Source: Favolaschia claudopus
Lineage: Eukaryota > Basidiomycota > Agaricomycetes > Agaricales > Mycenaceae
NCBI GenBank assembly: GCA_037176885.1
Contig: JAWWNJ010000068.1
Location: 434,001 to 498,000, forward strand
Direction: 5' to 3'
Length of the DNA stretch: 64,000 nt
Both the position numbers and the translations under genes were made by a program. A model generated the notes under the pieces. It ran no database searches and was not told where the DNA came from. It worked only from the letters and a program-made list of their open reading frames with translations. Below are positions 43,145 to 55,079 of this stretch, piece by piece (position 1 is the first letter of the stretch; each line of letters starts with the position of its first letter).

Positions 43145-45711
43145 CGCCTGCGATGTCGACTCGGCCTTGTGGAGGTTGAGTGCCAGGTGTGACTCTCGTG
43201 ATCACGTGAAAAGTCTCTTACTCTCGTCCTCTCTTGTTGCCCACACCCTCGGCCATGATATTAGGTAGCTCCGGGTCCTGAAACACGGCGGGCCGGGCAA
43301 GGGTACTCAGGAAACTTCTGCATACTTGTCTGCAAAATGCTCAAGTCTGCCGAATTGTGGCCAACTCAAAAGACCCACTCCAAGCTTGCAAAATACGAAG
43401 GAACCAGGACCGTACTTTTGAAGCGTGGTCCACCCGCGGTGCCAACTAGTGGCCAGTGCAACTGCCCAACCACGTCTCCAGGGTGGGACCAGGAGCCGCG
43501 CAAGTCAATCTTCAAGGCTGGTGGGGCCAGCAAATCCCCTTCTCAAACATTGTTTCTTCCAGCTAAGGCTACCGGGACCCGCGCTTATATCAGACCCCGA
43601 AAGTCGCTCGGTATATCTCAGGGATCTTCTGCGCTTCGGGGCGTGTCGGGCTCGAAATCCGTGTCTTCAATGATTTGTGTCTTTACCCCCAAGGCCCAAG
43701 CAGTCAATCGCCCTGCACTAGCATTCTCCATGGCGCTCTGATTGTATTGATAGGCTTACGATCTGCCGCTCTTCTCGTTCATAGACTGTTCCCTGTGGCT
43801 GTATAGTTCGTCGTAGGCGGTCGCAAGAATTTTTTACTCGCAGCACGCATCCCGGTCGTTACCCAGCGCGCTCATCACGCTGTCTGCTGCGATATCACGA
43901 GCTGTCCGCTGGTGCGCACTGCGCCACCAACACCGGCATCCTGGGCAGCTTAAAACAATCTCAATGAAAGTCTACCTTGTGCCGCACCAGCAGCCTGTTC
44001 AACCCGCCCTCGTGTCTCATGCGGCGGCGAGCGTGCACACTGATCGTCCACGGCCCAACTCGCCGTCCTTACAGCTCCTGCTAGGCTGGAACTCGCCGTG
44101 GTGAGGCTGTCTTACTGCGTCGATTGGTGCTGTCTCTGCGCCAGTCCTCAATTCAGTCATGCCCCTGGTTGCTGTCACGGCTTCCAATATATCGATGCTT
44201 GCTAGCGGCGTCTCTGCAGCTGCTGTTGCCCCCAAGACGTGAGCCAACAGCGCCTCTCTCCCGAGGGCACTCATCTGTGCTTTGCACCTCCGCTGATGCA
44301 GTCACTGTTGTAGCCTCATTCACTGGCATCACATTCCTCAGCGTCGCTATCACCTCGCTTTGGACTGCCAGTGGCCTAGCGTCGTTCTGTTTCCCGTTGT
44401 CCCGATCGTCAACGGCGTTCCACAGCATGGTTTCAGCCTGAAATCATCACCAGTACACGGTCAGTTGTCGCTGTACAGATTAGAAATTTGTCTAAGCGAG
44501 GCTCTTGACTCCACTTCTTCCAGTGCGTTAAATTACAGCACCTTCCTGAGCTATGTAGTTACCCATGAACGATAAGCCATGAAACCTACAACTGCTGCAG
44601 CAATTACCATATAAGGCTCAGTGGCTGGGGTCCACGACGATCAACCAATCGAACGCGTCGTTTCCTGATTTGGCATCTGCTACTGTAAGTATTAAGGAGC
44701 TCTATGACGTGAGAAATTCTCATGGTGGCTGTGCATGACCTGGAAATGGGTAAACATTGACAACTGAAGAGTTTCCCTCCACTACGATGTAGTATCTTCT
44801 GCATCTCATTCTCTGCTGCATCCTTGCATTCAGACTCCATTCTCGTGGTTCACTCCTTTGTTCGGATCCTTCAAGCCCAGTGCTACGCCCAAATCTCTCT
44901 AACACCTGGAGGGTGGGGATACGTACTAGTAGCGGGGATATGCTCGTACGGTCTGGTAGGAGGTGTCTCCCTGTGAGTACTCGATGATTGTGTCGATAGC
45001 GTCTTAACCTCACTGGGGCGTTGAAGGTCATCGTCGCTGAACAGTGAAGTGTCAATGTACTTCAAGGGTCCTGCGCAGGATGTTTTTGCCTGCATCTCAG
45101 ATCTTCTCCTCTGCTCTGCCTAGCCGCCGCGACCTATGTCTTCCCTGCTCTGCCCGGGCCGCCGCGACCTACTCTGCAGTATTCGTCCTACTTGTCTCAC
45201 GCCCATATCGCTTCTTGTCACACTTCGGACTCGCCGACCCGCGCCTACCTGTTTTGTTGCCTTTGCCGGCCATCTGAAGCCATCCGACAAGTCTTTGTTC
45301 ACGTGTACGCCTCGAGGTTCATCTAACAGCTTCCATGGCTTTGGCGAATATTTCGGCTTTTCTATCGACTGGTCTCTACACCTTTTCAAAGTTCACGAGA
45401 CTCCGGTTTCAAAATACTAACCGGGAAGAGTGTTGGCCGAGTTGCGAATTTTATTCTTCAATTTTTGTCTCGAGTCCCAAGTCGCCTTTCGGCTGCGTTC
45501 ATGCCTGGTCTTGCTGTTGAAAGATTGAAAATACCATACCGAGTTTTTTTGCCTCTTTTTTGGCTCCCTCCTGCTGTGTTTCCCCTCCAGTTACCAAATT
45601 CCACGCAATCAACTCATACGTCAAGTTCAACCTGATGCGAAACTCTTCCAAACTTCGACCTTCGGCAAACATCCATCCTTCACCTACACTTCACCTTGTA
45701 CTACCCGAACG
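43145..45711. other. 2.6-kb stretch without a recognised gene
   Basis: Open frames occur on both strands but none can be tied to a family. Most protein-like are minus-strand frames at 44017-44428 that appear to continue each other through a frame change (ATTVTASAEVQSTDE, then LLAHVLGATAAAETPLASID), and 44883-45095 (GPLKYIDTSLFSDDDLQR). A degenerate tandem repeat of about 30 bp (GCCGCCGCGACCTA twice) lies at 45120-45175. A CACGTG box is at about 43204, in the 5' region of GT18-like copy 2. The stretch may be decayed transposon or gene debris. Confidence 0.35.
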
Positions 45712-46793
45712 ATGCCCAAGTCACCGAGCCAAATGTACCATAGACTGGTGTGCAAGAAACATGGAATCCCCCAATTCACACCAGAACCTAGCCAAAACCT
45801 CCCCGCTGAATATCGGACGATCGGTGTCAGCATCGGAGACGTCGGCGTGTGGCATGATGGCTCATTCGACGTCCTCTTCAATACTTGTCGTCTTGCTACA
45901 AACTCACTCAATCGCGCGCACGGTGTTCCCAAACATTTCCCAGTGTTCCCTCTGCACTCCTACGACGTCTCCCGGCGGCCGTATCATTCTGCAGGATCCA
46001 TAATAGCGAGCGCGAAAATGTCTCTAGTATCATTGGACATGGGGGCTTCATCTATTATTAGTCCGTGCGTACGACTCGTATCTGAACCCATGTCGCGTCC
46101 TGAAGCCGCCTAGGTTCATCCCGACGTCCCTGGGCAGCAGCGTTACTTTCAAATTCGGATCTGCAGAGGGCGCGATTCTTATACTCCCTGACGGGGCGTC
46201 TCGTCAGAACTTGCTGCCCGTCGAATCGTTCCGGACACACGTCAGGGACAGCTCCGCCGAGTGGTATAGATATGCGCGAGATTGGCTCTCTGCATCCGAG
46301 TCTTTGTTCGTCGTTACAGGTTGCGACAAAGCTGCTTCATGGGCGATCGCCACAGCTTCCGCGACAACGGGCACTGTCGGTTTTTCGTTGAAGTTATCGG
46401 TTGTAGGAATGGCAGAAGCCACGCTCGGTCCCCGGTATCAGTGGATGGATTTTGGATCTGCTACTGTTCGAACATCGTCGCCTTGTGACACATCGTCTGG
46501 GAACGAGAATCAGTGCATATTCATCCGTGGATTTTTCGTACCTAGGAGCCTACCTTTCGTGGATTTTATCGCTCACAAAATTTTTTGTCGAGGATGGCGG
46601 AGATTTTTGGCGCAACGGGAGACCGACATCGAGCGATCACGGTTCAAGTCTGGAGCAGAAATGGTGAGTCTTCTTGCAGTATATCGTGCGTTTGGATCTC
46701 AAAGGTTGTAACCAGATATTTGATGGCGAAAACGAGCGAGACGAAGGAGAACATGACAGTGTCGATGTTCGCCGCCATCTAACATTGGTGTAA
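45712..46793 (+). CDS. Conserved protein of unknown function, paralogue of the palindrome-loop gene
   Basis: Three exons (45712-46064, 46114-46663, 46716-46793) join in frame to 326 residues. Starts MPKSPSQMYHRLVCKKHG and shares GIPQFTPEPSQNLPAEYR, SIGDVGVWHDGSFDVLF, RPYHSAGSIIASAK, LPDGASRQNLLPVESF, VTGCDKAASWAIATASAT and CIFIRGFFVPRSLPFVDF with the protein at 11164. The protein has a basic stretch (KIFCRGWRRFLAQRE) before an acidic end (GENERDEGEHDSVDV). No signal peptide. The VVTGCDKAASWAIATASAT block looks like the family signature. I do not recognise a described domain. Confidence 0.8.
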
Positions 46794-47838
46794 AATCGAC
46801 ACAGAGAATTCAACCTGCCTGTACATGATTTATAGTTTTTTTTGTCTTTTCAACTTGACGCGTTGCAAAATACTGTAATGTGAAGTCATTGCAGTCGATA
46901 CTTTGTAAATTGAAATTACGTCGTCCGAACTGCACGACGCAGACACACGAGCGTACAGCCCGAGTATTGTGTGGGACGGGCACCGGTCAGAAGATGCGGT
47001 CTCATGTGCAGGGCTGTAGAACAGGCCGTTACGGCAAGCGACGGCAGCGGAGAGTAGAAGCTCTCAAAGCTGTTGAATCAACACGATGCAGCGGAGCATG
47101 CAAGCATTGACAGATGGCCGTCGAGTGGGCAAGAAAGGCAAAAGGCGGCGTCGGCGGGTCCGGGGCGTGACAAGAAGAGCAGAGAACAGACTCCGAGTCG
47201 TGCGAAGGCAGCAGATCTAGATACCACGTAGAGACAAGCAGGCGCCTCTTGCCGAACCCACGAATCCCCGTTCCCGACTGGGTTGGGTCTTCCTTGAGCG
47301 GGAGTGAGGATCGTTGAGGTCAAAAATGGCAGCGACAGAGTTGAAAACACATCCAGGGAGCCGCAAAGCTCAACGACAAGCAACAACCCAGATGAGAAGT
47401 TGCAGGTTTTGCGGTAGGCCAACTGTCCGTCTTGACCAGCTCATCTACATTGGCGATATTGTCGTCAAGAGTAACAGTCAGCCCGGAGGTCGCCAATAGC
47501 CAGAGGATTGGGCGCTGGGGAGTGGTCGAGACAGACGAACGAAAAGTTTTGGGACAATGGATGTAGGAGGAGAAAGACTTGAGTAAACACTCGCAAATTT
47601 CGAGGAGGTGGGTTCTTTCGCCTCTTTGGGTAACTGTTCGGGTTCAATTGGCATAAGCGCTAATGACTCGTGAGTAAAGAAGGTAGGTAGGATTACGGAT
47701 GAGCGGAGTTGAACAGACGCGGGACCCCTGCCACCAAATGATGCAGTACTATACAGTAAGTACCAGCAGTGTGATGTGCGTTTGAAGTTTGCAAGATATA
47801 TTTGAGATATAAGCATGGATCCCGGACAGCAAGGGAAA
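46794..47838. other. Intergenic between convergent genes, no gene seen
   Basis: 1045 bp. Short open frames of 60-114 codons on both strands lack starts, splice support or recognisable motifs. 47100-47330 is G/A-rich on the plus strand. Nothing else can be supported. Confidence 0.35.
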
Positions 47839-50726
47839 CTAGGGCCAAATCTCCGTTGTCGAAAAGCGATCCATCACATACACCGCTCCATCCGAATCGC
47901 CCCTGAAAGATGGCGGGTTTTGAGACAGCAAATATAACAGCAGGGAAAAAAAACTTACACAATAAGCTCATGCTCGCCGTTGAATGGGTCACCCAACGTG
48001 AAATAAGCCACATCAGAATCTGCTTGGGCTAACACCGTCCCTTTATCGCTCCCGTTTGACGGATCCCACAATCGCACACAACCTGGGATAACGAGCAGTA
48101 TGTCAATAATGCATATCTGGCCATCGTTATACTAAAAAGAAACATACCGTCATTTCCTCCTGTTACCAACCCCAACCTTCCACGCCTTTCGACCCATTGA
48201 ACACCTACAACACCAAAGAAATTTTGCCCCTTGGAACTGAACGGCATATTGTCGTGTTTGAAGTTGCAGAGTGGACCATCTTGAAGCATCCCCCTTCGAT
48301 TCAGCATACGCGAATCATAGATGTGCGCGCAATTGTCGTCTCTGTATGAACGTTCATTTGAGCGAGTTAACTATCGCAGACATCAATGGAAGTCACCTTC
48401 CAAGCGCCAGGTATATACTGTCGGGACTGAACATCATCGAGTTCACTTCATGGCCCTCCGAATTGAATGGCACCAATTTTATCTCTTGGGTAGCCACACT
48501 ACTTTTTGTTCTGAGATCGTAAATCCGAAGGAAGGAGTAAGTGCCGTCGTTCGTAACCAGCGCCGCCTGTTCCCCTAAATACGGGTATCAGAAAATAGGA
48601 TTTGAGTCGCAAGCAAGTACAACTCGTTTATTCTTACCAGTCGGATCGATACAAAGCGCATCACCATCCTCGGAGGCGTCAAATTGACACACCGACTTGC
48701 GCTGTTCAACGTCAAACGCATGGTGGAAGCCATTGTGGACGGAAGCGTTGAGGGATTCAGATAGCGCCAATATAAGGTCCGAAGAGGGGCCACATCCCCA
48801 GGCAATGGCGCCGACGCTATAAGCATCCTGTCGCTTTTGCGTGAGACTCAGCGTTGCCGATGTTCCCTTTGCGTTTGCGATATCTTGGATGCTGAGCTTT
48901 CTGTGGATGTTATTGATTGTCAGCAGTAGATGGAAAATGAAAGAAAAAAACGATTAGTACTCCTCCGCAACTGCAAGAACCGACGAGCCGGGTTTGAAGG
49001 CGACATCGTGAGGAGTTGCGTATCTACTTCCTACGCCTGATCCTGACGAGTTGAGTTGAGCGGAATGAACGAAAAGATCACTAACGGAATTGCCGGGTCT
49101 CGGGGGGTGCGTAGGGTTCGGCGTCGTCGTGAGCATCGAAAGTCCAAGTGCGCACGTAATTGTCGGCTCCGGACGATGCCAGAGTGTTGCTATTGAAGCA
49201 GAATGAGTCAGAAAGGAAAGTGATAGAAAGATGATGATACACGGACCTGACGGGATCGTACGCGATGCTGTGAACGCAATAATGTTTTGCGAACAGGTTG
49301 GTTTCATCCCCTGTGGAAAAACAAGTTGGTCAGAACGACGAGAAAGCGGATACGAAACAACCTTCGAGATAGAGAACTTTATCAGGATCATTCTAAAAAT
49401 TTGTTCAGGTTGGGTCAAATTTGAAGGGTAAGAGCAGTCCTCACCCTGCACCAGGAAATCAGAGTCCCCGGTTTGTTATATGGGTCCAATTCTGCAATGA
49501 TCAGCCGCTACACAAGCTCAAATGGAATAACGATTACCAGCCCCGGCGTCACCACCAACTGTATTGGAGCAAACAACGACCCGCCCGTCATGTTGCAGAA
49601 TGGAATTGATACCTAGAAAGAATTTCAACAAAAGAGCGGAGGCTGTATGTAGGAGAAAACACGTACACCCTGCAGCTCGCCGAAATCGATGTGACAGGAC
49701 ATATTCCATGGCCAACGCGTCCTGCAGACGCGGTCGTTTGTTATCTAGGAATTTCGGCCGGCGACGGGGATGACGGAGAATTTTGTATTCCCGAAGCTGG
49801 TTCACGTAGTGAATTTCGGTTTCAAATATGACAGCCGAAAGGCACTTACCAAGTCCCAGACGTAATAGTCTGTCGTCTTGATTGGGACAAGGGGGGGACC
49901 GGTCGATATATTGACGAATTTCCGCTTTCTCTGAGGTAGGGCTTCGATCACAGGCGCCAGCTCCTGCTGTGAATCTTGTGTCGGCAGCATGGGTTCATCG
50001 TTCATAGTCATATCTGCGTACTATTTCTTGCACTCAGATTTCAAACTTGAAAAAATTGAAGATGCACATACTGGATCTATGATCGAGCCGAGGTACTCTT
50101 CGTCCGAGTCGACTTCTGTCCAAAACTTCAGCTTCTTGGCACGTTTAGCGCGCTTGCTGGGAGCGGCTGGCTCTGGCGGTGGCGTCTTGATCTCAGTGAG
50201 AACGGGATACTCAGTAAAGAAATAGATAGAAAACGAACATCTTTCTTGATACTTGTAGGTGAGTCTCGAGAGACCTTCATACTTGCGCTAGGTCTATGCT
50301 TCAGATGAATTAATTAAAACACGAAAGAGGACCGAACTTGGAAGTCTTCGCCTCAGGTGTACGAAAGAACGCAGGAGAACGGGACGAAGATGCCACGGCT
50401 GACGCCGTCGCGCCTCTGCGTTTCGATCTTTTGCTCGGTCCTGCAACTGGAATCGTGTTCGTCGACGGTGGTTTCTCGTCTTCCTCGTCAGAAACGAGAT
50501 TCACCACTTCGGGTGAGGCTTTCACATGGCCCGTAATCTGAACGTCGTCTGGGGTCGAATTAGAACGCGTTCGACTTCGCGGTTCTAATTTGACTTCGAC
50601 CTCCTTGATTTCTGCGTCCGACGAGTCTTCGTCGTCGCTAATCACAATTGGCTCTTTTGATTTGTTCTGGCGTTCCTCCTCATCGGCCGCAAAAGCGTCG
50701 ACGTCCATTGGCACCGGGTCGTTCAT
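47839..50726 (-). CDS. WD40-repeat protein with disordered acidic N-terminus
   Basis: Start at 50726 (MNDPVPMDVDAF). The first 150 residues are disordered and carry two SUMO-interaction-like motifs (PIVISDDEDSS; VVNLVSDEEDE) and a basic stretch (KRSKRRGA; KRAKRAKKLKF) that may be a nuclear signal. After YVWDL come WD40-like blades: LASSGADNYVRTWTFDAH, PHDVAFKPGSSVLAVAEE, GAIAWGCGPSSDLILAL, SFLRIYDLRTKS, VNSMMFSPDSIYLALG, AHIYDSRML, GLVTGGNDG then VRLWDPSNGS, and GDSDGAVYVMDRF just before the stop. A nuclear scaffold role is inferred only. I cannot match it to a named yeast protein. About ten exons. Confidence 0.75.
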
Positions 50727-50835
50727 AGCCACAGGTTTGAGCAGGGTTGGCCCTTGGGATAGGGAGAACTAATTACTGTAGTCGAGTCGAAACAGTGTGA
50801 CCGTTACAGAGGTCACAAACTCTCCGCTCTGGACC
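50727..50835. promoter_or_regulatory. Bidirectional promoter of the WD40 and CCZ1 genes
   Basis: Only 109 bp separate the two divergent start codons, so both genes must share control sequences. No TATA box is seen, as is common for housekeeping genes. Confidence 0.45.
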
Positions 50836-53208
50836 ATGACCACCCGAATTCCTCCAAATCTCTTGTACCTCACCATATATAATCCTACACTCAAACCTAG
50901 TGGGTTAGTTGCCCCAGATGACGAGGATGCAGAGGAACAAGCCCATATTCTTTTCTACACTTCCAAGGAAAGAGCTGTCTCGCGCGACCGAATGCTACGA
51001 CAAGTAGGACTAGCCAAGGCCTTGATCAGCTTCTCTGAGTCAGTATCTATGTTCTAGTGCTGCTTAACTCGTAAATGAGCTCATATATGCACCAGTATGT
51101 TCAACGCCGAAGATCCATGCAATAATGTGCACTCGCAAGCAAAGCGGATGATTATGGTGTCACCCGAGCCCGATTTCTGGATACACGCAGTGCGTTCGGG
51201 TCTCGAAAACTCTGGTCTCGCATGAAGTTGATTCAGTAGGTTCAAGGGTATCGAAGTTGCAAAGACACCGCGTCAGCCTGCGGATAAATCAAAGGGGAAG
51301 GCAAAGGAGAAGACGAAAGCGGACCAGCCGCTTCTATATGAATATCACGAGCATTCGGTTTACGATGCTGCCATCCAGGCAGATATCTTACGTGGGTATG
51401 AGAGTTTCAAGGTTTGTCGTGGTGCCGTGGCATAAGGACTGTTGCTAATTGACGCTGTATTGTAGCTAAAGCATGGGTCATTTGCATCCATCTTATCGTC
51501 TCTCGGCCAAGAAGCATTGGAGCTACAACTTGAGCGATTCTTCACCGTCTGGGCTTGGTCGTGGAACTTAGAAGATGGCCCTGAATTTGGGGATCATCTT
51601 GGTATGTCTCGATGCTGTGAGGTTTTTAGAGAATGCTGATAGCCTCTAGGCCCTCCGATACATCCTATGCAGGGCACCCTACTTCCCCACATTGACGAAT
51701 TCTCCTCTCGACTACCCGACGAGGTCATAGCCATCGCCATATCCCCGCCCCACATCATCCCCTCAACCCGATATACACAACTCTCATATCCGTCCGCTCT
51801 TCCTGCCCTCCTACTCTCTTTTCTTCCTCCACCACGAGCCCCTCAACTTCCCCGGTCTACCACAGACGACGGCACTCTCAAAGCAGCCACAGTTAAATTA
51901 GCTCCCCTGCCAGAGCCCGAACCGCGTCCAGCTCCCAAAATCAGTTCCGACGAAGGCAACAAAACCTTCTTAGGAATGAATCTCGACGCCGTGCACCTCG
52001 ACATGCCCAAATGGAATTGGCTGACATTCGGCAAGAACTCAAAGAAACCCCCCGAGCTACTGGCCGTGACGCCTTTCGTTGAGAATAAAGGCGACCCGAA
52101 TGTCGCCAAGATGCGTTTGGGACCGCGTTCACCTCCCCTGGACACCGATACGCCTCGGTCGGAGCACATGCTGAATTTTGAGGTGGATCGAAGTGCCTTG
52201 GAGGATGCGATGCATTCGGAGAGGCTGCCGTTACCACCTCTCCCGATAGAGAAGACAGCGTCTGGAGATGACGACGAAAGGTCGTTGTCGAGTATCGTAC
52301 CCCATCAGGAGCAGGATGGTGGGATCGAAGACCCGGACGCGGCGTCTGTCGATGCAATGGACAGTAGCTCACTATCGGAAGTCGCCGAGGAGCGTGACCT
52401 CCCACCAACGCCTGAGCCCGACCCTGAGCCGCCGGCAGAGTTTTCCTCTACGACGGTGCATCTCGCTACTGCGCAAGACCCGCAAGCTATTCGGCGGCGG
52501 CGGTTGTTTTATCTTGTGGTAAGTATTACCCGCCCTCTCGATCCAGTGTGCCCGACTGATAAACTCATATTAGCGGAACCTTGTCCTGGTCGCATTGATC
52601 GACCTCAACGATGACACACCTCTTGTCTCGGACTCGACAGAAGTAGCATCCTTGGCGCAGGACGCTGCCGCGCTGGCGGTAACCATTGCGGCTTCCATCG
52701 AAGAGGAGCCAGGCAAGAGGTTCGTTACTGGACTTTACTAAATCTCGGTTACTGATTGACGCTTCCAGCACCGATGCTCTCCCATCTGCAACCAAGATCC
52801 TCCAGCCGCAAGACCGTTACGCACTCACCGCAGCGCAACTCTCGGTCCTCAGCCCAGACTTCAAATCCCGCTCGGGACATTTGTATAATGCGAGACAGCT
52901 GCTGCAGGCGAGGTGTGTCGCGGTTCTCCTTCCTCGTGTGACAATCCCACTAACTTCTGTATAGCGACCCCTCGATAACAGAGATCTTCTCTCGCGGACA
53001 GAATCCGCAGCACTGGCATGTCGCGCGGCGGGGAGTGCTCGGTCCTGCTGATGAGGACGGTGCGGACGGGCAGGAGGAGGTGTACATGGAGGTGTTCCGC
53101 AAGGAGGCGAGCTTGACGGACGTGGACAACGCGCTTGCCGGAGCTGTGCGAAAAAGTCGGTTGGCTGCGAGTGTAGAATCGCGTCTAGGAGATCAGCTCG
53201 CTTCATAG
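50836..53208 (+). CDS. CCZ1: Vacuolar fusion protein CCZ1
   Basis: Partner of Mon1; the complex is the exchange factor that loads GTP on Ypt7/Rab7 at late endosomes and vacuoles. Start at 50836 (MTTRIPPNLLYLTIYNPTLK). The first longin domain is clear (HILFYTSKERAVSRDRMLRQ, GLAKALISFS, MVSPEPDFWIHA, IEVAKTPRQP), continued by QADILRGYESFKLKHGSFAS and the second part. A long Pro/Glu-rich insert (about 52090-52430) separates it from the C-terminal longin-like part (LPHIDEFSSRL earlier; later SDPSITEIFSRGQNPQHWHV, EVYMEVFRKEASLTDVDNAL). About eight exons. The ATG at 50836 is preferred since nothing upstream in frame has an ATG. Confidence 0.85.
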
Positions 53209-53822
53209 AGTGTTGGGTTTATTGTCCTCAGTATACTTGGACGGCGGTGTATACTTATTCGGTGGTTACTGTGTAGATCAAATGTACTTTCAACGAGGCT
53301 CTGGCTTGGCCCTGGCTGCAGGACATGCCACTAGGTCGTGAGAATTTTTGATTCCCCTTCAAGTTGCTTTCCTCTGTACCAATCCAGTGGTACCCACTGT
53401 CGCCTACTCTGTGTCCTATATCCGTATCGTTCAAGGTCTGCCATTTGGCTGACTCGAACAGTAATCGAACTCAAATGTTTCGAACGTCGTCGACGAATTA
53501 CTGATTTTCGAAAGTTCGACTCTGGCATCCAGGCATCGACCTTTGAAGGCCCCAGGGTTCTATCTCAAACTTCAAAGGCGCCATTATAACTCCTTCGTCT
53601 CATCCCAGAAACCCTCTTTGCCGCGCCCAAAGGCCCTTCAAAATAGCTTCAAAAGCAAAAGAAAAAACATTATCAATCGAAGACCTGCCTTAGTAATCTG
53701 GCTGGAACGCTGACTTGCCTGCCTGCCGAGCTCATTATCTTTGGAACCGTGGCCACTCTCGCAGGCGTCTCGATGTATAAATACTGTTTCGATGCATTCT
53801 GCCAGTTATCCATTCCCACAAA
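53209..53822. other. Intergenic with TATA box of the MDR gene
   Basis: 614 bp. TATAAATA at 53776-53783, 40 bp before the ATG at 53823. The rest shows no gene or repeat that I can support. Confidence 0.45.
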
Positions 53823-55069
53823 ATGGCAACTCACTCTGCAATCGCTGCGACGTCGAGAGGGCACTTTGATGAGATTAGAGTCGAAACACCCAAGCCTGGC
53901 TCAGGTGAAATCCTTCTCGAAGTCGCCTTCTCGTCTATGGTCGCTTGGGACACCTATGTCACCGATGTAGGTCTCGTCGTCGAGGATTATCCCGTCATCT
54001 TGGGACTCAATGCATCTGGGACCGTGGCCGAGGTTGGGCCCGGGGTGACCTCGTTGACAGTGGGCGAAAGGGTACGCGAAGACGAAGATTAAGTGGTGGC
54101 GTGCTAAGAGACTGACTCTATCACAGATCACCGCCTTCCAACCTTTTGGCCAAGGACGCAAAGACCGCCCTCAAGGAACCATGCAGCAATTTGTTATTCT
54201 TTCCGCTTCCCAATGCGCCAAGGTGCGGAACCTGAATTCCCTCTCCTCACGATACTCAGGTCACCCAGGTCCCCGATAACGTTGCGCTCGAAGCGGCCGC
54301 GACCGTCCCAGACAACTTCATCACCTCCGTTTATACTCTCTTCGACCAACTTTCCCTAACCATCCCCACATCTTTCCCCGCATCTTCCCCACCCCCCCAC
54401 GCCGCGTCTCCAATCCTCGTCTACGGGGCAGGCTCGACTACCGGCCAATACGCCCTCCAGCTCCTCCACGCCGCAGGGTACACCAATCTGCTCGCCACCG
54501 CCAGCACCAGGCACCACGCGTTCCTCCGCACCCTTGGAGCCACGCACGTATTCGACTACGCAAGCCCTACTCTCACGGCAGAGGTCGCTCAAGCTGTGGG
54601 CGGGGAAGGGAAAGTTGCGTGTGCAGTGGACTGTATTACCGCAGAAAACACCCTCGCGCGTATTGCGGAACTGTTGAGTCCGCAAGGCACTATAGCGCTC
54701 CTTATCCCGATTAAAACCGGCGACAAGGTTGCGGTAGGCGAGGCGCCGATGTATTGGGAGCTCCCAGCAACGGGCAATCCGTTCTCTGCTGGGACGACAA
54801 TCAAGTATGTAAGGACGTTTAACTATGCGCAGGTGCGTTTTCGTACTCGCGAAGTGTGCTCGACTCATTCATATGATATAAAGAACGAATATTTGAAGGA
54901 AAACCTGATGCCCAAAATATTACCGGAACTTCTCACAAAAGGAATCATCCAGCCGAATAAAGTGAGGCTGCTCGACCAGGGCACCTTCAAGGAGCGCGTT
55001 GCGATTGGTTTGGATCTGCTGAGGAATAACAAAATAAGTGGGGAGAAGGTCGTAGTACAAGTTCCCTAA
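53823..55069 (+). CDS. Medium-chain dehydrogenase/reductase (quinone oxidoreductase / enoyl reductase-like)
   Basis: NAD(P)H-dependent reductase of the MDR superfamily. Four exons (53823-54071, 54127-54222, 54269-54832, 54884-55069) join in frame to 364 residues. The GroES-like N-terminal half has VETPKPGSGEILLEVAFSSM and YPVILGLNASGTVAEVGPGV; the nucleotide-binding motif is VYGAGSTTGQYALQLLHAAG. The Cys/His residues that hold the catalytic and structural zinc in alcohol dehydrogenases are absent, fitting a zinc-free enoyl or quinone reductase. Ends KISGEKVVVQVP. Substrate unknown; no polyketide synthase or other pathway gene stands beside it, so it need not be a cluster member. Confidence 0.88.
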
Positions 55070-55079
55070 CTCTTTTGAT

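Noticed and set aside
43337..43741. Plus-strand frame of 134 codons as a gene
   Set aside because: No recognisable motif, no conserved partner in the window and a composition like random GC-rich DNA.
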